Assembly: GCA_900769945.1 (NCBI GenBank)
Contig: CAAGIO010000028.1
Location: 1 to 64,000, forward strand
Reading direction: 5' to 3'
DNA: 64,000 nt
From: Bacteroidales bacterium
GTDB taxonomy: Bacteria; Bacteroidota; Bacteroidia; Bacteroidales; F082
Shown here: piece by piece, positions 42,818 to 51,964 of the stretch
Position numbering within the stretch: the first letter of the stretch is position 1
Layout: each line of letters begins with the position of its first letter
The notes under the pieces: model-generated
The model's database searches: none
What the model saw: only the letters and a program-made list of their open reading frames with translations
Told to the model about the DNA's origin: nothing
Made by a program: the position numbers and the translations under genes

Positions 42818-42887
42818 ACAAATAAATTTAATATGTGGCGAGAAAAAGAAAAAATTTTTTTTAAAGGCTAATAAGATGCTGTAGATT

Positions 42888-44027
42888 ATGGATAGAACGA
42901 TATTGCATTTGGATTTGGATTCTTTTTTCGTGTCGGTTGAGCGGCTGATAAATCCGGCCTTGGAGCATGTGCCCGTGGTTGTGGGTGGGTTGTCGGACCG
43001 CGGAGTGGTGTCGTCGTGCAGCTATGAGGCGAGACGTTTCGGCGTGCATTCCGCCCAGCCCGTCAAAATGGCCCGGCGGCTGTGTCCTCACGCTGTCTTC
43101 ATCCGTGGGGACATGGAGCTGTATAGCCGCTATTCGCGTTTAGTGACGGAGATAATAGCCGACAAGGCACCCGTGTATGAGAAGGCGAGCATTGACGAGC
43201 ATTATGTGGATATTACCGGCATGGACAGGTTCTTCGGCTGCTATAAGTGGGCGCACGAGCTGAGAGAGACGATAATGCGGGAGTCCGGACTGCCTATCTC
43301 TTTCGGATTGTCGGTGAATAAGACAGTGTCTAAAATAGCCACCGATGAGGCTAAACCTAATGGCGAGATGCAGGTTCTTGATGTCCAGATACACCATTTC
43401 CTCGACCCTCTCTCTATTGGCAAGATACCTATGGTGGGTGAGAAGACCTTCCGCCTGCTGCGCTATATGGGCGTAGGCACCATAGGCGAGTTCCGGCGTA
43501 TGCCCGGCGAGGTCGTTGGCGACGCACTCGGCAAAAACGGTATGGAGATCTGGAAAAAGGCTAACGGGATAGACATCTCCCCAGTACGCCCCTACGATGA
43601 ACAAAAGTCCCTTAGTAAAGAATATACCTTCGAAAATGATACCATAGATGTCGCACTAATGAAAGACGTGCTGGCGTCTATGGTTGAGAAACTCGCATTC
43701 GAAATGCGCAGTCAGAAGAAACTAACCGGCTGTGTCACAGTGAAAATACGTTACTCCGACTTCGACACCCACTCCATGCAACGACAGATTCAATATACCT
43801 CGTTCGACCATCTGCTGCTCGATACCGTATATGACATCTTCTCACACCTATATAATAGAAGGATGCTGGTCCGTCTTGTGGGCGTTAGGTTCAGCAGTCT
43901 CGTGGGCGGCTCACAACAACTTGACCTTTTCAATGATGATGCCGAGATGACAAGCCTCTATGGCGCAATAGACGGTATAAGGAAGAAATTTGGAGAAAAC
44001 TCTATTCTTAAAGCAAGATGTATCTGA
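42888..44027 (+). CDS. dinB: Y-family DNA polymerase (DinB-like)
   Basis: A 379-residue translesion polymerase. The N-terminal palm has ILHLDLDSFFVSVERLINP, SCSYEARRFGVHSAQP and ASIDEHYVDIT with the metal-binding Asp/Glu. A thumb/HhH region (KIPMVGEKTFRLLRYMGVGT) and the little-finger domain follow. Near the C-terminus, QQLDLFND is a beta-clamp binding motif (QxxDLF). It is coupled to dnaE2: the dnaE2 start lies inside the last codons of this gene. It makes error-prone bypass synthesis past lesions. The divergent repressor probably switches it. Confidence 0.94.
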   Translation: MDRTILHLDLDSFFVSVERLINPALEHVPVVVGGLSDRGVVSSCSYEARRFGVHSAQPVKMARRLCPHAVFIRGDMELYSRYSRLVTEIIADKAPVYEKASIDEHYVDITGMDRFFGCYKWAHELRETIMRESGLPISFGLSVNKTVSKIATDEAKPNGEMQVLDVQIHHFLDPLSIGKIPMVGEKTFRLLRYMGVGTIGEFRRMPGEVVGDALGKNGMEIWKKANGIDISPVRPYDEQKSLSKEYTFENDTIDVALMKDVLASMVEKLAFEMRSQKKLTGCVTVKIRYSDFDTHSMQRQIQYTSFDHLLLDTVYDIFSHLYNRRMLVRLVGVRFSSLVGGSQQLDLFNDDAEMTSLYGAIDGIRKKFGENSILKARCI

Positions 44028-46987
44028 ATGTCCACTCTTATTTTAGCCTCGGATATGGCACTATGTCTGTCGAGACAATAGCAGAGCGCGCCGCTGAACT
44101 GCATGCGGGCACAGTGGCACTCACGGATATTAATAATACTATGGGTGTCGTGGATCTCGTATCCGAATGCGCGAAACGTGGTGTGAAACCTGTCGCCGGC
44201 TGTGAGTTTAGAAACGGAGACGAACTGCTCTATGTCGCCATCGCATTGAATAACAACGGATTCCGTGAGATAAACGAGACACTTACAAAACATAATATAT
44301 CTAAAACACCATATCCTAATAACGCCCCAAAATGGAATAACGTGGTGACTATATACCCAATGGGTAAAAAGGATGTAACGCAACTTTCTGATAATGAATT
44401 TGTTGGTGTAAGACTCTCGCAGATAGGCCGTCTGCTGTCGTCTCCTTTGCTTAAACATACCGGGAAGATTCTGGCATCGCAGCCGGTGACGTTCGCTGAT
44501 GAGAACTCGTTCGCTGTGCATAGAACCCTTAGGGCTATTGATAAAAATATGCTCGTGTCAATGGTTGATGCCTGCGCAAATATGGACGAGATATTTGTCC
44601 CACCAGAACGGTTAAAAGCAGCGTTCTCCCTGTATCCTGATATAGTAAAAAACACAGAATCAATTCTGAACCAATGCTTTATCGATATTGATTTCAAAGA
44701 GCCGAAAAATAAAAAGACATTTACAGATAGCGTCTATAACGATATGGAGCTGCTGCGGAAAATGGCCTTTGACGGTATGCTGCACCGCTACGGACGGAAT
44801 AATAGAGAGGCTTATAGAAGGGTGGAGAAAGAACTTGAGATTATTGGGAAAATGCACTTCGCCTCTTATTTCCTTATCGCTGCCGATATTGTGCGCTATT
44901 CCATGTCACGCGGCTTCTATCATGTGGGAAGAGGGAGCGGAGCTAACAGCATAGTGGCTTATTGCCTGAATATCACCGATGTAGATCCTATCGAACTCGA
45001 CCTTTACTTCGAACGCTTCCTGAACCCGAAACGCACCTCGCCTCCTGATTTCGATATAGACTACTCATGGAAAGACAGGGACGAGGTCATACAATATGTG
45101 TTCAGCCGCTATGGCAGAGATAATGTCGCACTGCTCGGAGCTACAATAACTTACCGAGACAGGTCTGTCTTAAGGGAGGTGGGAAGGGTGCATGGGCTGC
45201 CCAAAAAAGAGATTGATGGATTGTGCCGCTTCCCGGAACGCTGCACCGAAAACAGCCTCGCACAATCGGTGGTCAACATGGCACGGCAAATAGTGGATTT
45301 CCCTAACACAAGGTCAGTCCATGCCGGCGGCATACTGATAACGGAAGACCCCATAACATGCTATTCCGCCCTCGACATGTCGCAAAAGGGATTCCTTGTG
45401 ACACAATGGGATATGTATGTGGCAGAACGCCTGCGCGCTGACAAACTCGATATACTGAGCCAAAGGGGTATCGGCCATATCAACGACACCGTGGAGATGG
45501 TCAGAAACTTGAAAAATGTTAATGTGGATATACACCGCGTGTCCGACTTCAAGAATGATGCAAAGGTGAAGTGCCTCTTGCGTGAGGCTGACACAATAGG
45601 GTGCTTCTATATTGAAAGCCCCGCCATGCGAGGACTGCTGCGTAAACTGAAATGCGATGACTATAAAGGACTTGTGGCAGCAAGCTCGATAATAAGGCCC
45701 GGAGTGGCAGGCTCTGGCATGATGCGTAAATACATACAACGCTTCCATGACCCTGACAACGTCAACTATCTGCACCCCAAACTGAAAGAGCTGCTGCATG
45801 AAACATACGGCGTGATGGTGTATCAGGAAGATGTGCTTAAGGTGTGCCATCATTTTGCCGGCCTTGACCTCTCTGATGCCGATGTGCTGCGCCGTATGAT
45901 GAGCCATAAAGGAAGAAAAGAAGATTTCAATAGGCTGAAGACGCGTTTCTTTGATAACTGTAAATCAAAACGTTATGACGCCGCCGTCACTGATGAGCTG
46001 TGGCGGCAGATAGAGTCGTTTGCCGGTTATTCGTTCTCTAAGGCGCATTCGGCATCGTATGCCGCCGAAAGCTTCCAGAGCCTCTACCTCAAGGCTTATT
46101 ACCCACTGGAGTTCATGGTGGCGGTGATAAACAATTTCGGCGGGTTCTATTCCTCATGGCTGTATTTCAACGAGTTAAAAAAATGCGGCGGACTGCTCCA
46201 CCTCCCATGCGTCAACACAAGCGAATATCTCACATCTCTAAAAAATAACACTGCCTACATAGGATTCGTGCATCTTCAAGGACTGGAAAACAGCCTCGCC
46301 CACGATATTGTTAAGGAAAGACACAGGTCAGGCCCTTATCTTGACATCTCCGACTTTATGCGACGGTTGCACCCTAAAATAGAACAAGTGGCAATACTCG
46401 TGCGATGCGGCGCATTCTCGTTCACGGGATTGTCGAAAGCCTCACTGCTGTGGCGCGCCTTCTCTTGTAATGGAATGAAAAACAACGATTTGCGGAATGC
46501 CAGCCATAATAATGCCCAATACGACGCTTTCGGCTCTTTTTACACTCCCCGTTATGAGATGCAACTGCCACAAGATATTATACAGCAGTCGCCACTCGAA
46601 GATGCCTATGACGAGCTCGAACTGCTCGGATTCCCCGTGACACTCTCATGGTTCGATATGCTTAACACCCACTTCAGAGGCGAGATACTCGCTAAAGATA
46701 TGCTGATGAATGTGGGTGGACAATACCGCATGCTCGGACATCTCGTCTCCCCCAAATATGTCAGGACATCTAAAGGTGAACTGATGTGTCTTGCAAACTT
46801 TATTGATGCCTCAGGCGATATGTTTGATGCCGTGATATTTCCTAAAGTGCTGATACAATATCCGTTACAAGGGAACGGAACGTATCTTTTACTTGGAAAA
46901 GTGACGGAAGAATTCGGCCACCCTTCTATAGAAGTGTTGAAAATGGCGAAAATGGGAACAAAGGAAGATCCCCGCTCTACAGTTTAG
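44018..46987 (+). CDS. dnaE2: Error-prone DNA polymerase III alpha (DnaE2-type)
   Basis: A 989-residue C-family polymerase. N-terminal PHP domain MYLNVHSYFSLGYGTMSVETIA, where the second His of the usual HxH pattern is replaced by Asn, so PHP phosphatase activity is unlikely. The polymerase active site has HVGRGSGANSIVAYCL and PPDFDIDYSW (Asp pair). Then a helix-hairpin-helix tail and a C-terminal OB-fold (MLGHLVSPKYVRTSKGELMCLANF). It lacks the long tau-binding tail of replicative DnaE. Together with DinB it forms a mutasome-like pair. No ImuA or ImuB is present. Its stop overlaps the convergent neighbour by a few bases. Confidence 0.9.
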   Translation: MYLNVHSYFSLGYGTMSVETIAERAAELHAGTVALTDINNTMGVVDLVSECAKRGVKPVAGCEFRNGDELLYVAIALNNNGFREINETLTKHNISKTPYPNNAPKWNNVVTIYPMGKKDVTQLSDNEFVGVRLSQIGRLLSSPLLKHTGKILASQPVTFADENSFAVHRTLRAIDKNMLVSMVDACANMDEIFVPPERLKAAFSLYPDIVKNTESILNQCFIDIDFKEPKNKKTFTDSVYNDMELLRKMAFDGMLHRYGRNNREAYRRVEKELEIIGKMHFASYFLIAADIVRYSMSRGFYHVGRGSGANSIVAYCLNITDVDPIELDLYFERFLNPKRTSPPDFDIDYSWKDRDEVIQYVFSRYGRDNVALLGATITYRDRSVLREVGRVHGLPKKEIDGLCRFPERCTENSLAQSVVNMARQIVDFPNTRSVHAGGILITEDPITCYSALDMSQKGFLVTQWDMYVAERLRADKLDILSQRGIGHINDTVEMVRNLKNVNVDIHRVSDFKNDAKVKCLLREADTIGCFYIESPAMRGLLRKLKCDDYKGLVAASSIIRPGVAGSGMMRKYIQRFHDPDNVNYLHPKLKELLHETYGVMVYQEDVLKVCHHFAGLDLSDADVLRRMMSHKGRKEDFNRLKTRFFDNCKSKRYDAAVTDELWRQIESFAGYSFSKAHSASYAAESFQSLYLKAYYPLEFMVAVINNFGGFYSSWLYFNELKKCGGLLHLPCVNTSEYLTSLKNNTAYIGFVHLQGLENSLAHDIVKERHRSGPYLDISDFMRRLHPKIEQVAILVRCGAFSFTGLSKASLLWRAFSCNGMKNNDLRNASHNNAQYDAFGSFYTPRYEMQLPQDIIQQSPLEDAYDELELLGFPVTLSWFDMLNTHFRGEILAKDMLMNVGGQYRMLGHLVSPKYVRTSKGELMCLANFIDASGDMFDAVIFPKVLIQYPLQGNGTYLLLGKVTEEFGHPSIEVLKMAKMGTKEDPRSTV

Positions 46988-47454
46988 ATGTCAAATCCGG
47001 GAGCATCGACATTTAGCATGTTAAACAAGTCATCAAGCCCCATCTCGTCAAGTGTCTTCTGTATAAATGGCGCATGACCGTCTCCATCGTGCACGTATCC
47101 GTCCTTATGTATCTCGTTCTTTAAGAAACTGTTGAGCCTCTCGAAAACATCATCGTCCAAGTCCCAGCAGTAATAATGGTCGCTGTCAGTGAAGAAATCG
47201 AAGATGTCCTTCCCGTGCTCACGACGTACCCCATGGAAATTGTCTGTGACTATGAATCGTGTCAAACCAAAAGGATATAAGTCGGTGATTAACTCACACT
47301 CGTCCTGTAACGATAATGAACATACCCCGTTGTCGTTAATCTTAAAATTGCCCCCTATCCTCGGACGATGCGTGGTGTTGTAATATTCTTCAGCCTTTAA
47401 CGCATCAGAATCACTCGGAAAACGCATATAAAAATCGTAATATTTATGATCCAT
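46984..47454 (-). CDS. Hypothetical protein, 156 residues
   Basis: A soluble protein of 156 residues that I do not recognise. It starts MDHKYYDFYMRFPSDSDALK, carries several acidic patches (ECELITDLYPFGL, DIFDFFTDSDHYYCWDLDDD) and ends in LGLDD-type acidic turns. There is no signal peptide or membrane segment. Gene-like features are a good ATG, a possible minus-7 box TATTTTTG on the minus strand at 47498-47505, and a tight convergent fit: its stop overlaps that of dnaE2. The composition hints at an inhibitor or immunity-type protein, but this is speculation. Confidence 0.65.
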   Translation of the reverse strand: MDHKYYDFYMRFPSDSDALKAEEYYNTTHRPRIGGNFKINDNGVCSLSLQDECELITDLYPFGLTRFIVTDNFHGVRREHGKDIFDFFTDSDHYYCWDLDDDVFERLNSFLKNEIHKDGYVHDGDGHAPFIQKTLDEMGLDDLFNMLNVDAPGFDI

Positions 47455-47497
47455 AGATAAATAAGCCCCTTCGGGAATTTAGTTTTACTTTTTAATG

Positions 47498-47505
47498 CAA
47501 AAATA
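47498..47505 (-). promoter_or_regulatory. Minus-7 element of the 156-residue protein gene
   Basis: TATTTTTG on the minus strand, 44 bp before the ATG at 47454. No minus-33 box was seen. Confidence 0.4.
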
Positions 47506-47538
47506 CTAAAATTCTATCCATGATTCAGAAAAAATTTA

Positions 47539-47546
47539 TATTTTTA
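47539..47546 (+). promoter_or_regulatory. Weak minus-7 element of the tandem C10 protease operon
   Basis: TATTTTTA, one base off TAnnTTTG, 25 bp before ATG 47572. It is the only candidate in the 117-bp gap on the plus strand. Confidence 0.3.
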
Positions 47547-47571
47547 CAACTCTAAAAAGTAATCTATAGGT

Positions 47572-49611
47572 ATGAAAAACAAATTGTTGTTTCTGATATT
47601 GTTAACTCTTTTATTTACAAATAGTTATGCGGATATTGTGCCCGTTGGAAGAGCGAAGGCCGCCGGAGAGAAATTTATGAAAAATAGCACGGTTTTGAGA
47701 GATGTTGCGCAAAATGACATCACCCTCTCGCTTGTGCACACTTATTCTGACTCAAAAGGCTCTCCTTATTTATATGTGTTTAATGTTAATGATTTGGCCT
47801 TTGTCGTTGTCTCTGCCGAAGATAGGGTGAAGCCTGTTCTCGCATATTCTACTGAAGGCTCTTTCAGTAATGAGGACACGGCTCCTGCTTTTGACTTTAC
47901 TATGAGATCGTATATCGATGAAATAGAGTATATTAGAAATAATGACGTGCCCCGTCTCGATGACATCCGTGATGAATGGACGAGAGTTGAGACATCCGGA
48001 ATAGTAAAGGCTCAGCGCAACAAACGCAGCGTCCCTATGCTCCTTGAGACAAAATGGAACCAGAACTTCCCATACAACAGCCTGTGCCCTGAAGATGAAG
48101 AAGGTAGCGGCGGACATGTCTATGCCGGATGCGTCGCGACCGCAATGTCACAGGTGATGAAGTATTTCAACTACCCGGTGCAAGGTAACGGCTCTTTCTC
48201 CTATTACCCAACAGGATACGGATATAACTATCCGCAACAGACAGCAAACTTCGGTGAGACACTTTATAATTTCGAGCGTATGCCTATGAGCCTCGACTCT
48301 ACAAGCACCGCCGAAGACATCTTCTATGTCGCCCAACTGCAATGGCATTGCGGCATTTCTGTAGAAATGATGTACAGCCCTAATGGTAGCGGCGCATATT
48401 CAGAAATGGTCCCCTACGCTGTGGCAGAGTATTTCCGATATAATCCTAATACCGAGATAGTTTATAAGGACTGGTATTATAACAGCAGCTGGATTCAACT
48501 TCTGAAATCACAACTCGATGATAATCACCCGATTTATTATGCAGGCTCGGACGTATATGGCGCAGGAGGACATGCTTTCGTGTGCGATGGTTATGACGAG
48601 AACGACTTCTTCCATTTCAACTGGGGCTGGGGCGGAAGAGATGACGCTTGGTGCGCAATAGGCGCCCTCAACACTACAAAATATGCGTTTAATAATAATA
48701 ATAACATTACCGATGGATTCTATCCCGCTGATAATGAATACTATCTGCGCCCTAATAAAGTCACCGGCCTTACAATAGAGGAGTCACAAAGCCTTGACGC
48801 AGTGACGCTTAGCTGGACAAACCCCGTCACTGATATCGGTGGGGGAGCGCTGGAAGCCTTTGATAGCGTCATTATTAGACGCGACTTCACAAGAATTGCT
48901 GAGTTTTCAACATCTGCACCGGGTGAGACTTGCACCTTCGTTGACCAACTCCCTGAACCGGGCAATTATGAGTATTCTGTCTATGTCGTCAACCAATATG
49001 GTAATAGCATCCCTGTGTATCAAAGGATTATGGTCGGGCCTAAGTGCGATATGGTGTTTAATATGGCTGATGCCGGCGGCGATGGTTGGAAAGGCGCGTC
49101 AATATCAGTGGTGCGCAACGGCGTGCGTATCGCCATCATCTCAATGACCCAAGGCTCCGAGGAATCAAGAGTCGTCCCTCTGCTGGAAGGCGACCTCTCA
49201 TTCTATTGGAATAAAGGCTGGTTCTCTGGCGATTTCTTCACCGATGACGAAATATCTTTCACTATCTCTGATGCTGATGAAAATATTCTCTATTCATCCC
49301 AAGAAGTATTGGTGCCAGGAAAACTCTTCGATTATAATAATGATTGCTACGTGACATCCGTTGATGATGCTGCCCTCGCCACCGAAGCCTTCGCATTGTT
49401 CCCTAACCCTTCAAATGACGTCGTCACTGCAAAGGCTATTGGATTGATAAACATTACGTTGTTTGATGTCATGGGTCAACAGATTATCTCTTTCAACACT
49501 GATAATGATGAGGTGTCAGTAGATGTCTCCGACCTGCTTAATGGTGTGTATTTCATTAGTATGAAAACAAAAGATAGAACTCTTGTTAAGAAAATTTTAA
49601 TTTCAAAATAA
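47572..49611 (+). CDS. C10 cysteine protease, first of tandem operon
   Basis: A 679-residue secreted C10 (streptopain-like) protease. Signal peptide about 1-20 (NKLLFLILLTLLFTNSYA). The propeptide (about 21-150) contains LYVFNVNDLAFVVVSAEDRV. The catalytic domain has Cys187 in YAGCVATAMSQVMKYF, His334 in GAGGHAFVCDGYD and HFNWGWGG. A fibronectin-like domain follows (about 400-490), then a beta-rich domain starting at MVFNMADAGGDGWKG, and a type A T9SS sorting domain (about 610-679, LFPNPSNDVVTAKA, ending FISMKTKDRTLVKKI). The next protease gene starts 11 bp after it, so the three form an operon. Such enzymes degrade host proteins and antibodies in other species, which may or may not apply here. 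Confidence 0.92.
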   Translation: MKNKLLFLILLTLLFTNSYADIVPVGRAKAAGEKFMKNSTVLRDVAQNDITLSLVHTYSDSKGSPYLYVFNVNDLAFVVVSAEDRVKPVLAYSTEGSFSNEDTAPAFDFTMRSYIDEIEYIRNNDVPRLDDIRDEWTRVETSGIVKAQRNKRSVPMLLETKWNQNFPYNSLCPEDEEGSGGHVYAGCVATAMSQVMKYFNYPVQGNGSFSYYPTGYGYNYPQQTANFGETLYNFERMPMSLDSTSTAEDIFYVAQLQWHCGISVEMMYSPNGSGAYSEMVPYAVAEYFRYNPNTEIVYKDWYYNSSWIQLLKSQLDDNHPIYYAGSDVYGAGGHAFVCDGYDENDFFHFNWGWGGRDDAWCAIGALNTTKYAFNNNNNITDGFYPADNEYYLRPNKVTGLTIEESQSLDAVTLSWTNPVTDIGGGALEAFDSVIIRRDFTRIAEFSTSAPGETCTFVDQLPEPGNYEYSVYVVNQYGNSIPVYQRIMVGPKCDMVFNMADAGGDGWKGASISVVRNGVRIAIISMTQGSEESRVVPLLEGDLSFYWNKGWFSGDFFTDDEISFTISDADENILYSSQEVLVPGKLFDYNNDCYVTSVDDAALATEAFALFPNPSNDVVTAKAIGLINITLFDVMGQQIISFNTDNDEVSVDVSDLLNGVYFISMKTKDRTLVKKILISK

Positions 49612-49622
49612 CAAATTTTTTG

Positions 49623-51923
49623 ATGATGAAAAAACTACTACTCGCCTTCGCTCTTGCACTATTTGCAGGACAGATTATAGCTTCTCCGGTAGATGTCATT
49701 ACTGCAAAGTCTCTCGGAGTAAAGTTTTTAAAGACAAATGTTTTGTCTGCAAGGTCAATAACCGATGTTGAACTCGCTTATACTTTGAAAAGTGTAAACG
49801 ATACACCTTATTTATATATATTCAATTACTCGGACGGATTCGTTATCGTTGCCGCTGACGACTGCGCCTATCCTATATTGGCGGTGTCGGAGGAGGGAGC
49901 TTTAAACGCTGATGATATTCCAGAAGGCCTTGCTTACTATCTCAATCACTACGGGGAGCAGATTCAGTTCGCCGTTGATAATGGCCTCGTGGCTGACGAA
50001 GAGGTGTCAAAACAATGGGAACTCCTTCGTAATGAGGGTGTTACAAAGAAAGACCGTCTCGATAGAGCCGTCGCACCACTCCTTACCTCTACTTGGAATC
50101 AGGATTACCCATATAACCTGTATGCTCCTGCCTGCCAGAATAACGGCTATAATGGTGGCCACTGCTACTCAGGCTGTGTCGCAACATCAATGGCAACAGT
50201 AATGCATTTCTGGAAATATCCTGAACATGGCGTGGGCTCGTATTCATACGTCCACCCGACTTACGGTACCTTGTCCGCCGACTTCGAGAATGCCACATAC
50301 GATTGGAATAATATGCCTAACTCGGTATCAACAAACAACGCCGCCGCACAGGCTATCTCATTGATACAGTATCATTGCGGAGTGTCAGTGGATATGGATT
50401 TCGCCTACGATGGCAGCGGCGCACAGACAAGCGATGTGGTCGATGCGGCTATCGAACATTTCAGATATGGCGCATGTACTAATATCAAAAGCCGTGACTC
50501 CTATACAAAATCAGACTGGGAGGACTTGCTGATAGCAAACTTTGATAAGGGATTCCCTATGGTGTATGCCGGAGTGTCCGGAACTGGCTCAAACGCAATG
50601 GGACACGCCTTCAACTGCGACGGCTATAACGACGCAAGACAGTTCCACTTCAACTGGGGATGGAGCGGCTCTGGTAACGGGTACTTCGAAATAGACGCAC
50701 TGAACCTTCCTTCCTATCTCGGTGGCTATCATTTTAATAACTACCAAAGAGCTATCTTTGACATGATACCTGATTATATCTATGACAAAATGGTTCCTCA
50801 AATTACTTCATTCCAGACATCTGTGGCTGATGCCATGACAAAAACATGTACCCTCTCTTGGACGGTGCCTTCAGAATCAGTGTCTGGCGCAGCCCTGACA
50901 TCAATCCAGAAGATTGTTATCAGACGTAACAACGAGGTGATCATGACTTTTGATAACCCTACCATTGGGGAGGATATGTCATTCAACGACGAAGTACAAC
51001 AATACGGCAGCTACCTTTATTCAATCTCCGCATATAATGAGGATATCGAATGTGAAAGATTTTCTCAAGCCGCGATACTCGGACCTAACTGCACTTGGAA
51101 ACTTGTTTGCACTACAACAAACTTCCAAGGATGGAACGGAGGCAAAATCCAGATGATTGGCGAAAACGGCGCGGTGTTTAGAGAGGTCACTATGACAAAC
51201 TCAACCCCTCTGAGTGAGAAATTCCAAATTGCAGAAGGCGCCTTCTCTATGAAATGGTGCCCAGTTAACGAGAACGTAACACTGTCTATCTCATTGAAAA
51301 ACTCTGCTAACCAACAGGTCTATAATTTCTCTGGTAACTCTTCTCAACTGAGCGGCACCATCTATTCCGGTACTAACGATTGCGACGGATGTACTCCTCC
51401 AACAAACCTTGTAGGCGAATATGTCTATCAAAACGGTGAGGATGGAGCTCTCCTCTCTTGGGACTGTGACTATGAGCCATCTAACTTTAAGGTCTATAGA
51501 AGCGAAGATGGCGGTGAGTTTGTAGAGATAGCAAAGATTGATAACACCTCTCACGAGTATTTTGACGCTGTGGGCAACGGTACCTATTATTATAAGGTGA
51601 CCGCTTATAGCTCTGCCTGCGAATCAACCCCTGCATCGGTGCCAGACGGACAAGCTGACTTCGTTGTCGTTGAGGTTCTTGCCGTTAGCGAAAACTCAAT
51701 AGACGCCCATATCTATCCTAACCCAACAGATGGCATGGTGAACATCTTGGCTCAAGAGATGTCTCTCGTCAGAGTGTTTAATACTGTGGGACAAAAGATT
51801 CTTGAGGTTAAAGCAGAAGATAATCGCTGCACCATAGATTTCAAGAACTTTAATAACGGAATATATCTCGTTGAGATTCAATCATCTAAAGGTGTTTCTG
51901 TACAAAAAGTAACTGTGAAATAG
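49623..51923 (+). CDS. C10 cysteine protease, second of tandem operon
   Basis: A 766-residue secreted C10 protease. The reading frame begins with TTG; the real start is ATG 49623 or 49626 (KKLLLAFALALFAGQIIASP, a signal peptide). The propeptide (FNYSDGFVIVAADDCAYP) is followed by Cys184 (numbered from 49626) in YSGCVATSMATVMHFWKYP, His327 in NAMGHAFNCDGY and HFNWGWSGSGN. A fibronectin-like domain comes next, then a GWNGGKIQMIG beta domain that is homologous to that of the first protease, a further FnIII-like module (CTPPTNLVGEY), and a T9SS sorting domain (about 685-766, IYPNPTDGMVNI). It sits 41 bp ahead of the third protease. Confidence 0.92.
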   Translation: MMKKLLLAFALALFAGQIIASPVDVITAKSLGVKFLKTNVLSARSITDVELAYTLKSVNDTPYLYIFNYSDGFVIVAADDCAYPILAVSEEGALNADDIPEGLAYYLNHYGEQIQFAVDNGLVADEEVSKQWELLRNEGVTKKDRLDRAVAPLLTSTWNQDYPYNLYAPACQNNGYNGGHCYSGCVATSMATVMHFWKYPEHGVGSYSYVHPTYGTLSADFENATYDWNNMPNSVSTNNAAAQAISLIQYHCGVSVDMDFAYDGSGAQTSDVVDAAIEHFRYGACTNIKSRDSYTKSDWEDLLIANFDKGFPMVYAGVSGTGSNAMGHAFNCDGYNDARQFHFNWGWSGSGNGYFEIDALNLPSYLGGYHFNNYQRAIFDMIPDYIYDKMVPQITSFQTSVADAMTKTCTLSWTVPSESVSGAALTSIQKIVIRRNNEVIMTFDNPTIGEDMSFNDEVQQYGSYLYSISAYNEDIECERFSQAAILGPNCTWKLVCTTTNFQGWNGGKIQMIGENGAVFREVTMTNSTPLSEKFQIAEGAFSMKWCPVNENVTLSISLKNSANQQVYNFSGNSSQLSGTIYSGTNDCDGCTPPTNLVGEYVYQNGEDGALLSWDCDYEPSNFKVYRSEDGGEFVEIAKIDNTSHEYFDAVGNGTYYYKVTAYSSACESTPASVPDGQADFVVVEVLAVSENSIDAHIYPNPTDGMVNILAQEMSLVRVFNTVGQKILEVKAEDNRCTIDFKNFNNGIYLVEIQSSKGVSVQKVTVK

Positions 51924-51964
51924 TAAATAATATTTATTAATAATTAACAAAATTAACTTAAAAA

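Noticed and set aside
45314..45907. Minus-strand frame of 197 codons inside dnaE2
   Set aside because: It is antisense to the polymerase domain, His-rich and low in complexity, with no motif or signal.
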